64,000 bases of DNA from Phlebiopsis flavidoalba (taxonomy: Eukaryota; Basidiomycota; Agaricomycetes; Polyporales; Phanerochaetaceae), in NCBI GenBank assembly GCA_035772785.1, contig JAOCPU010000005.1, forward strand, positions 744,001 to 808,000, written 5' to 3'. The stretch's first letter is position 1, and each line of letters starts with the position of its first letter. Below are positions 37,754 to 49,190 of the stretch, piece after piece. Made by a program: the position numbers and the translations under genes. The notes beneath the pieces are model-generated. The model was not told the origin of the DNA, searched no databases, and worked only from the letters and a program-made list of their open reading frames with translations.

Positions 37754-40700
37754 GCGTGGTCGCAGGGGAGGAAACAAGAGTAATAGATTACTGTTATAAC
37801 CAACTCTTTCACCCACTGCCGGTGTTATAAAGTCATCTGCCGTGACCACTGCACATTTCTCGAGAAGGGTTTCCCGCCGGCAGGGGTGGAACCGTCATTG
37901 GCTAGGTTAAGGCTGAAGTTTGGCGCGTCCCGTCACAGACGGACGGGATAAGATATGCGGCGGACTCTCCATCGGCGGCGTCACAGTACGGTAATCTTGC
38001 ACGAGAGGTCCGGGCGGGCAGGTGATCTCAAAACTCTTGTACGCAGACCCCTTGTATATCGTTCGGCAATAATGGGAGAATCAGCACACGAGAGGATTAT
38101 GGATAACAGTTACTACGACATCATACATAAGCTTTGGCCCCTGATTAATCTCAGTATTTAATTGATGGCACAAGCGCTCACTGGCAGTAGCCGGCTCTTT
38201 ATGAGCGTCGGTGCAGAGTGTGGCACTTCTGACACCCCTACGACCTCCTCATCGCGATACCCAATGCTTTCGTGCAGCAGCATTTTTATTAGCTGGACAC
38301 AAACCCTCTTCGCTAGTCCATTAGTACTCGGAGAGGCTTGTGCGTAGACACCAACCATCGAGTGTATTCAACCTCAGCTTGGCGAAAAGAGCAAGAGCTG
38401 CGCATCTGCCGGACGCGAAGGCCCTAATCTCGGGAGCGCGACGCCACCCCTTCACGCACATGCACACCGCCTATACCGGGTACCGATCACAGTCAGTGGC
38501 GTCTAGATAGCTGTGCAAGCCTAGGTAGCCATGGACTCATACCACGCACAGCTGCGGTCGAGCGCGCTCCAGCTCCTCCGCGCACATAGATACACAGCCA
38601 GGGCAGCAACTAACTCGCTGCCCCAGTGGGCCATAGGCGCTCCCCGGGCTCTGATCCTCACTCCTCATACATGTCTGCCCACGGCCGGGGTCGCCAGGAC
38701 TGGACTTGCGAGCTAGGGGTGCCCTTGCAGGCTCTTGTAGCGCAAGCGCGGCAATTGCGGACCTTCTCTACCGCCACGTGCACGAAGGCCTTAAGACGCA
38801 CCAACATTGTCTTGCAATGGGCTATAATGGTAGATAACACAGCACCGGGTGCACAGCCGCGGTCCACGCTGTGGGCTTGCATCCGCCGTTATAGGACGGC
38901 TGTGGGGACGGCGTGATTAGCGAGGATCGGGACAGGGATCGCCCATGTGGAAAGCCATTCCGTGTCCACGCTATACGCACATTTTCCGCTATCAGTGCAG
39001 TGCCTCGCGCGTCAGCCTGCCTCATCATACTGGCGTTGGCAAGTCCACAAGTCTTGACGCGAACATGGTCTTCTCAGTGCCTGCGGTTCTCTTTCCATAA
39101 AACGTCCATATATTTTCGGTCCCCACAAGCCCAGGACACACACGACACCCGAGCTGCAAAGCGGAGGGAGACTGCGCTCGGCCTCCGTTGTTCCCTGCAT
39201 CGAGTCACCGTGCGTCTTGCAGGGGGTTCTCAAAGTAAGAACAGTGCGGTCGCCCTTCTGCCCTCACCACCTCAGCACGAGCATTGTTATGACCGCCCTG
39301 AGTTTCGTACGAAAAGGACACCAGTGTCGTCAGCTGTCTGTCTGCCATGCCCAGGGCAGCAAACGCGCACCGTGTGCAGCTTATCGGGGCCCATTCTACC
39401 GGTCCAAGCTTGACAAAATCATACCTCACTGTCTCGCCTATGCAGCGCGCTGAGTGTCTCGACGCCGCTGCTCCGCCCCTCCTCGTTGCGACGAGCTTGT
39501 GGTGGTTTGAGGGGCCCAGAGCGCCGCCGCACGGCGTCTTACCTGACGGTGGAGAGCTAGAGGTGTGGCCGAGGCGCTTTCATTTGAAGAGTGTTTTTTC
39601 TTCCGTGCTGTGACTTGGCCTGTGCTGAAACCTGGATGCGCATACGTACGGATCCACATTCATCATGTGCGAGACGCAACGCAGACAATTGTTGGCTCTG
39701 CATTAGGGCTATGTGTGATATAGAATAGGGCTGGGAGTTTAGAGCGTAGGTGATCGCCGAAGAGAGGTAAGCAGCCAGGCAAGCAAGACGGAGTGGTTTA
39801 GTATTGAAAATAGAGTGCACGGACCCCACGAAGTGGCATCAGCTGCTTTTGGATAGGTTTAAGAAAGAGGGGACGTTCGGGAGAATCAGTAATTTCATGG
39901 CGGTCATGGTTTCGCGCCTCTTAGCTCACGGTTGCACGTCGCGGGTCTGGCTTCACACCAGCAGAAGCACAGTGGCTCTCCTGAAGAGCCTAGTGAGGGT
40001 GCAGGAGGAGGCGGAATGTCGAGAGAGAGGATCGCCCCCTCCAGCAGAACTCCGACTCGCGAATTGAATCCACCCGCGCATGTAGCACGAATTCGTCCAT
40101 TCGTGATGTGATCTGTTGGGACCTCTGCACCCTCACAGGAATAAAACGTGGGGGTCTGTAGGATCGCGATAAATACGACTGCGAAAAACGACGGGCAAGA
40201 CACACCACAAACCAACCGTGCGGGCCCCCTTCCCCACAATTCTCTCTGCGCCGTCCTCGCAGGGTACTGTCCTTCCTTCAAGCATCTCTACCGAGCTTGC
40301 TAACGAGTAAAACCTCGTCAGATTGTTTTGGATGGTTGCGCACACCTTTGTTTACGAGTGGCACAAACCCCTCTGCACACGGTCCCAAGGCACACTTGCC
40401 CCAAGAAAATCGTCCAGGCATCGTTGAAGGCTCCGCAGACGGTGGCGGCGATCTGTAGTCCTTCCATCTCATGGTCTGTGCGCACACCACCCTAGGCTGC
40501 AGGCCAAGAGCAGTGTGCACACATTACCATGAGAATGGAAGGATTGCAGATCTTTTTCGCCAAGTCTGCGGCCGCTGACTCCACGACAGGAGACATGTGC
40601 GTGAGGCCCGCGATAACGGTCTTGCCACACCCTCGATATAGGTCTGCAAAAATTTGCTGCTCCCGTGCGAGGGTAACTAAAGTAGTGGCCGCGATGGCGG

Positions 40701-41984
40701 AGGCGATTAGCAGGTGCGTGCGTGGCTAGAAAATTTCCGCTCACTGGTTTGCCCCCGTGTCCTCGAGGATATCCATAGGGAAGCATCCCCGTAGGACCAT
40801 CAACCGTCGACGGAAGATATCTTGCTGGCCCGCACAGTCAGTGTATTTGTCTTCGGCGTTGCCTCAATCCTCTGTCGCTCTTTCCAGCAAGCACCGGAAC
40901 TTCCGCTGGTTCTACAACACGAAACAAGGTCAACCACAATTGCAGCCGGATAATCGTATACTACAGTGCAAGTCATCACCCAAGATTCAACGTACATCGG
41001 TCCGGAGGTAAGCCTTGCACGTCTTTACACTATAGCATCCGTTCGTCACCATTTTCTATGTCATTTTAGCTCGCCAAGCACAACCCCAGAACGTCCAACA
41101 CCTTCCACCATCCAACTTGATTAAAAACCTCGGCCACAAAAACAAAATTCCAGGGAAATTGCGCGGAGGATACGTCATGACTCAAAGCCAAAATGAGCGA
41201 GTCGACGTGGACGGAGAAATGCACATAACCGGATAATCCCCATCGTCCAGGGGGACGGCTAGGTGCGAATCCGGAGCTACCGACCCTCGCTTACGGGCTC
41301 GCCCGTTTCTCCACCTAGATCTCCCTCCGCCGAGGCCCCTCGCCGCACCACCTGCTGCCCTGCGCGTGTTGCTTCGCCCGCATGTGTATTTGGTGAATGC
41401 CATGACGGCCACCGCTCGCGCCTCACCATACACGTCCGAGGTCAGAGAGGCCAATTCCACCAAGAATATTTGAGACGACCACCGCGGCAGGTATGGGAAC
41501 AAACCTGCATCTCTTGATCTGCAAAGTGCCTCACAGGGTCTGTCTTTTCCAGAGTTTGGATGCCGTCAGCGAGTGTGGGTGCCCTGCCGCACGGGGTACA
41601 AATTGCTCAGGGACGTCGAGGGGACAGCTTATTCCAACGGTTCATCAGGTCGTCGCCTCATTCGGACGGAAGGAATGGAGACATAGTATAACGGATGATG
41701 ACATTGACACTGCACGGTCATGCTACCACGAGCTATAACGTCATCATATCCTCCTCAGGCGCGAATCGACATCAGACCCTTCGTTGCACAGACAGATAAC
41801 CAGATCCCGTTCCATAGTACAACACACACACTACCCATCGACACCTACACGACAGATCGTTGCCACAGAGCGCATAAAGGTACACAGGGCCACACCATCA
41901 CCAGAGAAGTCCCCTGCGTCACGTCATTCGAACACCTCACCTAGAAATAGGGTCGCCTCCCTCCCCAGCTCGCAGCTACGCACG
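37754..41984. other. 4.2-kb stretch with no supported gene
   Basis: The longest gene-poor stretch of the left two thirds. Frames reach 166 codons (38913-39413, plus), but overlapping frames of similar length occur on the other strand and none has a recognised motif. A minus-strand stretch near 40560-40740 contains LLIASAIAATTLVTLAREQQ, which is helical and mildly protein-like, but no continuation was found. No terminal repeats, reverse transcriptase or transposase motifs were recognised. Confidence 0.4.
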
Positions 41985-43494
41985 TCACAGCCCCACTTCC
42001 CCAGGCGCGACTGGGTGCGAGCTTGATAAAGCCAGCCGTCGACGGCGAGGTCTGGCCCGTTTACTGTAGCTGGACTCGTCTGTGCCCAGGTCAGCCGCAG
42101 CTCCTTCGTCGTTTGCGAGTCGGAGGGACACGTACCTGAAGCCAGGAACTAAAGGGCCATGTTCGCGATTTCTACGCACACGCAGCTATCAGCAGAGGCC
42201 ATCGGCCGACAGTACAGTAATATCTACCTTGGGCGACCCATATCGCCCTGTGGGGTTCAGCTGCCCAATCTTGTTGGTTGTCCCTCGTGAGGCTGCGTAG
42301 TCGAACGTCGGCGCGGTCATGCCTGTCTCGATGAGGCCTGGGCAGATCGAGTTTACGCGGATATCAGAGTTGCGGAGCTGGTAGCTTGCGGTCTGAGCCA
42401 TGTTGTTCACACTTTGAAATGGTAAGACTTTGGGCACCGGGAAAGCGGGAAGGACTCACGCTGCTTTGCTTGCATGTCTGGAGGATTGTCAAATAATCTC
42501 GTTTTCCAAGGATAAGCATCTCCACTTACAATCCAGAGATCCCGCACCAGAGCGAATGCCAGCCACTTACGCGTTTTCATGTCAATTGTGTTCGCACTCC
42601 TGACTAATAAATAGGGTGTACCCGAGGCTGTCAAGATAATGCTGCCGCCGCCATGCTCCTTGCCCCCCCCTCTCGACGGATTGGTTTTTTTTGCCATGGC
42701 GAGCGAGGCATGTTTGAGGGCGACAAAGCATCTGGGGCTCTTCAGGACGCAGACCTGGCGGAATGAAAGGATACTCACGAAAGAGCGTTTGTCTTCATGA
42801 CCTTCATAAAGATCTCGGAGCTGGTGTCGTGTAGTGCGGCTATTGTAGCAATACCAGCCTTGTGCGGATTTGAGTGACAATCGCGGACGATTTGTGGCAG
42901 ATTTGTGGGAACTCACGTTCGCAAAGAATACATCCAGCCTTCCTTCCTCCTGCATCGCTCGATTTACCAAGTCTTCAATTGTCTTCTCGTCCGACGCATC
43001 TCCCTGTTGCACTGTCGCCTTTACATGGAGCAACACATTAGAGTCGTCATGGACCATGTCCGAAGAGAGAACATACTTGCCTTCACGTCTGGATACTTGT
43101 TCTCAATCGTAGACTTGAGGTCCAGGAGATTCGACCCATCAAAGTCCAACAAATACAGATGTTTCGCACCTAGCCAGACATGTCAGCCCCTTCTGCTACT
43201 CCCTTCACATCACCACACTCACCCTCATGCGCAAAACGTGAGCGCCGCAGCCCGCCTAGACACACCCTGAGCGACAGTCCGCCTCGAGCGAGGACACACC
43301 ACGACGCCCCGATGCCCTTGAGCGAGCCGACGCCCGTGATGATGCACACCTTGCCCGCGAGGCGGCCGCTGCGCGGCGCGACCGCGAGCTGGTTCTGGAT
43401 CGCCTGCAGCCGCGCGACGGTGCGCGTGTGGAACGCCGTGTCCGCGCCCCGACGCCTTTGCGCGCACGTCGACGTACTTGTATCCGCCCGACAT
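41985..43494 (-). CDS. Short-chain dehydrogenase/reductase
   Basis: A classical SDR with a Rossmann fold that oxidises or reduces an alcohol or carbonyl with NAD(P)(H). Substrate is unknown. The start at 43494 gives MSGGYKYVDVRAK, then a short leader and RLAGKVCIITGVGSLKGIG, the TGxxxGIG-type loop near 43330. AKHLYLLDFDGSNLLDL gives the acidic residue after beta-2. GDASDEKTIEDLVNRAMQEEGRLDVFFAN matches beta-4/alpha-4. GGSIILTASG carries the catalytic Ser. The stretch before VNNMAQTASYQLRNSDIRVNSICPGLIETGMT should be YSASKAA but reads RHASKAA, so the catalytic Tyr is not seen. After an intron, FLAS, a second intron, and SSYVNGPDLAVDGG end the protein, stop 41985-41987. Introns are numerous. 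The missing Tyr may be sequence error. Confidence 0.85.
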
Positions 43495-44415
43495 ATCTCT
43501 GTCTTCTGGAGAGGTGGTGGTGGTGGTGGGTTGGGACGAGAGTGCTAGGGGCGGTCGCGAGACCGGGTCGTGTGGTCGCGAGAGTGCCGGTGCATGGTGA
43601 TGGACATATGATTCGTGGGCAGAGCTAAAGAGAGGCGCGCCCGGGACGGGGAGGGTGAGAGTCGCTTGGGCGGCGTCTCGCTATGACGTCTCGAGAGGGC
43701 ACCGTGACTAGCTCATAAATTGATGCGTGAACTTGACGTTTCAACTCGACTCGCAGTAAAATTGGGTATTATTTCACGAGGAAGTATTTGGGCTGAAATG
43801 TTTGGTCTGATACCACTAAATCGTAAGCCCACGGACTGGGACTCGATTACCTATATGACTTTAAGCAGAATGTGTACGGTTTCTGAAAATAATAAAAAGC
43901 GTCTCTAATCTGGATTCAGTATGACAGTAATTGTCTGAGACAGTCCTAGTTTAATGTAGCCATTTTATAGACAGATCGGGTCATACAAACGGGCAATAGG
44001 GACTGTCATACATAGTCAGGACAAAATCATGATCAGCTTGGCATGACGTGTCATCCACGGAGCGTCGGTCAATATACGACACGTTCTCAGGCGTGAAGTT
44101 GGAAGCTTGAGGCGCAGGGGTATAAATAGGTCACGTTGAATGTTCCAAACGCGTAGAATTTTCTATTAGGGAGAGTGCAGGGCGGTCCTACGCAAGCATG
44201 TTACAGCAAAGGAATTTGATCAGCATTGGGGGAAAGCAAGATACGATAGCGTTTGATGAGTAGATATGAGTTATGATCTTGACCGGTTTGCCTTGCGCGC
44301 AAAGGGCTTCAAGGAGATGTCAGCTTCAGAGTATGCGCTGCCATAGAATGAGCGAAAGTCACATCGAGGTTTATGTAATACACTTACGGAGGCATACAAC
44401 CGATTTTCCGTGCCG
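43495..44415. other. Intergenic; expected FKBP domain of the FPR gene not found
   Basis: A (GGT) run lies at about 43512-43527 and an AT-rich stretch at 43720-44000. The FKBP peptidyl-prolyl isomerase domain that should follow the FPR nucleoplasmin-like half on the minus strand was looked for here in all minus frames. No VFDSN, GWDxG or YGxxxxP-type motif was recognised. Confidence 0.5.
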
Positions 44416-45436
44416 TCAGAGCTTGCTCTTGTCGCCTTTATTCTTTTTCCTCTTCTTCTTTTTTTCCTTCCCCGTCCGTTGACCTGTCCGCCTCCGGGTT
44501 CTTCTCCTCTCCTCGGGTCGGTGGGGCCGGAGCATCTCCGCTACTTTCAGCCTTCGATTTCTTGTTGGTTTTTTTCGACTGTTTTTTCGGAGACTCAGCA
44601 GGTAAAACCTCCTCCTCGCGCCCACGCTTTTTGGTTTCTTCTTTGAAGATGCCGCGAATGTGACCGTCTTCTTCGGTGGGGAAGGTGGCACAGGGAGCGC
44701 GAGTGTTCTACACTATGTCAGAAGGCGTACACTGGACGTAAGATTGATAACTTACTCTTTGTCCTCGTCATCCAAGTCTAACGCGTCAGCGTCCACCTCA
44801 AACATCAGAGCTAACATCTTCCAAGCCGAAGGCTTCCTCTTCGTCTTCTGGAAGCACTTCATCTTCGTCAGGAGGCAAGTCGGAGAGGTTTTGTTCTAGG
44901 AAGGGATGAGTGCAAGAAGCTTTGGAAGTATTCACTCTTACCGATGTAGTTTCCGGAAAATATAGAGCGTGCTGTAAAGAGTCGTGAGTGGCTACTCACG
45001 AATAGAATCGCCTCACATACTTGTTACCCACAGAAGTGTCGAATACAAAGGGCTTACCACGCTCAAGAATGACATCGACCTTGGCTTGGTCAATCTGCCG
45101 CACATGTCTCAGTCACACGACTAGAGTTCAACGGAGCATACGCACCTTTCCAGGGGTCAGCGAACACAGCACAGTGTAGCGAGGCGTCGGCTTCTCGTCC
45201 TCATCTTCTGGTTCTTCATCATCTCATCGTCGCCAATGTAAATGAGCTGTAGGCTTGTACGACCGCTCTCATCTGCAAGTTCATCGCCTAGCGCGACGTT
45301 CTTGACATGGATATCAGCTACTGGCGTGAACTCGACGGGATTGTTCGGTTTAACTTCTTCGCTCCTGCTTCGCGTTAGTCACATAAAGCATGCTAAGACA
45401 AGTATGTTTACCAGAGAGCAAAAAGCAACTGCCATC
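44416..45436 (-). CDS. FPR3/FPR4-type nucleolar protein, nucleoplasmin-like half only
   Basis: Nucleolar FKBP-type prolyl isomerases FPR3/FPR4 are histone chaperones with an N-terminal nucleoplasmin-like domain, an acidic/basic middle and a C-terminal FKBP domain. The start at 45436 gives MAVAF, typical of the family. After the first intron come KPNNPVEFTPVADIHVKNVALGDELADESGRTSLQLIYIGDDE, TVLCSLTPGK, IDQAKVDVILERGKPFVFDTSVGNN, and TLYIFGNYI. These are spread over exons with clean short introns near 45145-45095, 45020-44975 and 44940-44896. Then comes an acidic patch (PPDEDEVLPEDEEEAFGLEDVSSDV) and a Lys/Glu-rich basic stretch (ESPKKQSKKTNKKSK, EGKKKKKEEKE). The frame stops at 44416-44418 and no FKBP domain follows. 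The gene is either 3'-truncated, or it is a chaperone without isomerase. Confidence 0.8.
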
Positions 45437-46189
45437 TTCGCAATAGTGATAGAGGCTCGAGAGTCGATGCACGGGTCTGAACTTGAAGTTCGGGAAATAG
45501 GTGGTAGGGGAACGTCACGCGTAACGCGTAACCATTATCACGTGACCATATAACGCCGCGCGCGGCGCGACTCGCGACTCCGAGCCCCTCAGTCGAAGCA
45601 CACAATTGACATGTCATTCAAACAGAAGAATGCCGACTCTCTGCTCCTCAAATTTAAGCCTTGACACCTTACTCTTAGTTGGATGAAGACCAGCATAAGT
45701 GCACACTGTAAGCATGGGTTGAATCTTAACTCTAAATCGGCGTCACGGTCGCCTGTGCCAATGTCCAAGGTATGACATGTAAGTGTGAACTCGCTTTCCC
45801 GTGGCCACATCTGCTTCCATACATCGCGGTATGGGGGTCTTGAGGCTAAAGCGCTCTTACCCAGTGTTCTTGCCTTGGTTTGCCCCACCACCATTGACGG
45901 CGACCTCGTCTCAGACATTCCGCTGGAGACACGCCGCTTGCGCGCATCCAACGATTGAAACGAAGATAAAGATAGTCTGGGGTAAAGTTTGGTACTACTA
46001 TTGGCGAAAATTTATGCCACGTCCAAATCCGACGTCTGTGAGTACTCTTTTGCATGGATCTTGATGTGCGATCGCACGCTCATGAGTTATACTGGTAGGC
46101 CTCTAGGTCCCGAGTCCCTCCTTCGATCCCCGCAACTTCTCAAAGGTACCCGGGATTAGTAAATTATAATCAACCGACAAACCTCCCCC
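45437..46189. other. Intergenic upstream of FPR; protein-like fragment on the minus strand
   Basis: A 120-codon minus-strand frame at 45589-45951 and an overlapping frame at 45846-46055 have no recognised domain. They may be remnants of a gene. The first ~150 nt next to 45436 should be the FPR promoter. Confidence 0.35.
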
Positions 46190-46563
46190 GCCGAGAGTCC
46201 CGGTATGTGTGAATCCTTGTGCTTGCAAAGATGTAGCCTCATCGTAAGTGCAACAGTCCAATCCAGTTGTAAGCGCGTCCTCTTCGAGGGTACAGGTATG
46301 TGTGCACTCCTCGTACGAAGGCGTACATAACACGAAAGTACAACAGTCCGATCCAGCCGCCAGCAAGCCCGCCTCGAGAGTCCCGGTATGTGTGAACTCC
46401 TTGTGCTTGCAAAGATGTACTTTACTGAAAGTACAACGTCTAATACAGGTGTCAGTCCATCAACAAACCTCGACGCCTCAAGTACACAGGTATATTTGAA
46501 ACTCTTCGCGCTTGCGAAGATGTACTTCACCAAGCAGTGCAACAGTTCGATCCAGTTTCCCAG
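46190..46563. repeat. Four imperfect tandem copies of a ~90-bp unit
   Basis: Units begin near 46190, 46280, 46373 and 46470. Each carries a GAGRGTCCCGGTATGTGTGAA-like block (varied as GGGTACAGGTATGTGTGCA and AAGTACACAGGTATATTTGAA). A GCTTGCAAAGATGTACTTCAC-like block and an AGTGCAACAGTCCGATCCAG-like block follow. Units 1 and 3 are most alike. Both strands stay open over it, so the overlapping 222-codon minus frame probably reflects the repeat rather than a gene. Each unit contains a GTATGTG that resembles a fungal 5' splice site. It sits just upstream of the second DUF6535 gene. Confidence 0.8.
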
Positions 46564-46712
46564 CATCATACCTCCTATCACTTTCCAGTCGTCCAGCCGT
46601 GTCTCAGACATTGTCGACCCGTCTGCTACGTCAGAGGTACCAGCTCCTATGATTTGACCGTAGGTTTGATACTGACTAGGGGGTAAATCTAGGACATCCC
46701 CAGGTTTGAAGG

Positions 46713-48885
46713 ATGGAAGTTTCTTCTCCAAGAGGCCGAATCTAGCGACCAGAAGAAATGGGATAGGTGGAAGGACGAATTGAACAATCTTCTGGTCTTC
46801 GTGAGTGCTCATCGCGATCCTCATGATTTGTCAACTTTATGCAGAATAGGCCGCCTTGTTCTCTGCCATCGTTACGCTGGCATTTGTGGTACAGATCGTA
46901 TCCTTCTCTACAAAAGAACCCAGCCGACGAGACCAACGCAATTCTTGCTCGTATATCCATGCAACTCTCTTCATTTTCCGTGATCAATAGCTCCGTGATA
47001 TCTTCCACTCCCACCCTACCCACGACATCTTCAACCCCTCCTCCAGATTCCAATGATGTCATCATCAATGCGCTTTTGGTTTTCAAGCCTAACGTTGAGC
47101 TTCTACTATCTGCATTCTTTGCTATCGGCATGCAGCAGTGGCTAAGGTCTCTGTCGCTCCCCAAGCACCATTTTCTCTTTGGAATACCATACGACTCCGC
47201 CAACGTCGGTACAAAAATGCCCAATCGCTTCCAGCTTGCGAAACATTATGGCCATTCTACCAGCTCTCCTTCAGGTTTCCGTGGTTCTCTTTTTGCTTGG
47301 CCTTTACTTTCTTCTCAAGGAAGTTAACGACGTAATCTCTCGCCTGTATGCAGTCCTGACAGGACTCCCTTCCTTCTCTATGGGATATCGCTGGTTCTAC
47401 CGCTTTTCTGGATCGATTGCCCTCTCAGATCTCCCCTTGTCCCTTCGATCGTATTTCTATTCCACGGCTGTAGAGGGATTCTTCTCGCCGCCACACTATA
47501 CGTGATCATTATTCCGGTCACTTTCCTCGTTAAAACAGTCCACACCCTCGAGGCATCACAGCGTCATAGAAGCCGCGGTAACTCATTCGCCCAGAGGATG
47601 GACAGGATTGAGACTAGCTTCCGATTCCGAGTCGCTATCCTACGCAAGCCTCTTGTTCCCCGCACACAAGAATTTGGATTGAGCGCGAAATCAGAAGGCT
47701 GTACGTGACACGCGAGGACGCAATGGAGGATTATGGGGGGACGCTCTTGCTCACGCTCCCCAGCTCACCCACCGATCCAATCTTCCTAGTCTGAAGACAT
47801 GCTTGCCTCTATTGCCTCCAAATGTACGAGCACGATGCGTGCTGACATGGGTGCACATGTATTTTGGCAACTATACCAGACCGGCTTTCCGAAGCACATA
47901 CAAATATCGTCAATGGTCGCCGATCAGTCCAGATCTTGTGAACCAAACCGACGACGTGTTTCGCGAAGCGTATAAAGACCTACTCTTAGCGGGACTACCT
48001 ACCAATACGGAAAGTACAGATGCCGCAAATTATCTGTCGTACAACATTGAAGATTTATCTTCTATCCTTGTTCTCCTCGCTCGAATGGTTACTCCAGAGC
48101 CTGGACCAGACGATACCTGGACTCGAGTCTTTGAAAAAACTCATAGAGATCAACGATACGCAGTCAAAAGCGACCTCTTCGGATGTCGATGTCAGACCGG
48201 AAAAATGGAGATATATGCATGTCCCCGTGGTATGTCTCTTCAATTGCATATACGCGACGAAACAGCATGATCCTCGATATTCGACAAAAGGTAGATCATA
48301 GATAATGAAACATTTTTTACCCTCAGCCTATTGACATTTTTTTACCTACTAGACATACGCCGTATGCTCGATATTTGCTTAAGGGTCACTACACAAAATG
48401 CTTCAAACATTAGTGATGAAGTCACAAGAAAGAGCGGAGTCGATCTTAGGTATCATCGCCGCCACATTCTTGATTATTTGAGCGTAGCCAGAAGATGAAG
48501 ACCCACGCCGGGCGACGGGAATGCTCTCCCAAAAGAAATCGTCACGGATCTAAATACCGTCCTTCATTCCTTGGACACATATTTGGTATCGTCGGAGCGG
48601 TATTATGTCCAGGCTCTCAGCACCCGCTTTACGGAGTCTAATGACGAGTGGGATAGTGTGATCGTCACACCCCGGGCGATTATCACAATTGCAGCATGCT
48701 TGAAGGAGCTTGCGACACAGAACGCTCCGCTAACGGACGTCGTTCGCAGGATCGCTAGGAGATTACGGTGGATCTGCGTCAGGGGCGACCAAGTCACGTT
48801 TCGGTCAGCATACGCTTCCCTTTCGGACTCATACTTTGGTGAGAAAATCGTTGGTCAACAATCTTCTGTCCTTATGGTGTTATGA
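46713..48885 (+). CDS. DUF6535-domain membrane protein, copy 2
   Basis: Paralogue of the 16.6-kb gene and better preserved. The first recognisable exon reads FLLQEAESSDQKKWDRWKDELNNLLVF and ends at 46800. The intron 46801-46849 leads into AALFSAIVTLAFVVQIVSFSTKEP, the first membrane span. DETNAILARISMQLSSFSV follows, then SLTL-like sequence and the hallmark MQQWLRSLSLPKHH near 47125-47165. MAILPALLQVSVVLFLLGLYFLLKEVND at 47250-47330 is a further span. Next come an Ile/Leu-rich span near 47480-47540 and a cytosolic helical C-terminus. VCLFNCI near 48230 matches CLFECSE in copy 1. The last exon, 48530-48885, reads PKEIVTDLNTVLHSLDTYLVSSERYYVQALSTRF and WICVRGDQVTFRSAYASLSDSYF. Whether this last exon belongs to the same gene is an inference from strand and spacing. 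The start is approximate. Confidence 0.7.
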
Positions 48886-49190
48886 CAGGGGACCAAACCG
48901 CTGTAGAAATGACACCGGAGGCGAGAGCAAGAAGGCATCGTTTTGCGAAGGATAACGGAGGACTATAGCCAGCGTTTGTGAGAATTGCACGACGATTGTA
49001 GCATTCTTTGAGCGTAAACACATACAAAGCTTCTGACTGGCACTGAAATTCCATCGGTAGTATTATTGGGTTCGAGTTTCAATAGTATCCGCATCAGAAA
49101 GGCGGTACTCGGTTGCAGCATGTATGGCTTATGCCCTATACGGGATTTCATACTGACACCTAGCACCCTGATTTCTACGACGTCCCTAGG

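Noticed and set aside
38913..39413. 166-codon plus-strand frame
   Set aside because: Overlapped by frames on the other strand, composition like random sequence, no motif.
40550..40740. Possible P-loop (GCGKT) on the minus strand
   Set aside because: The full GxxxxGK[ST] spacing is not present and no downstream ATPase motif follows.
46156..46824. 222-codon minus-strand open frame
   Set aside because: It lies over the 90-bp tandem repeat and the antisense of the DUF6535 first exon. The repeat keeps several frames open. No domain is recognisable.
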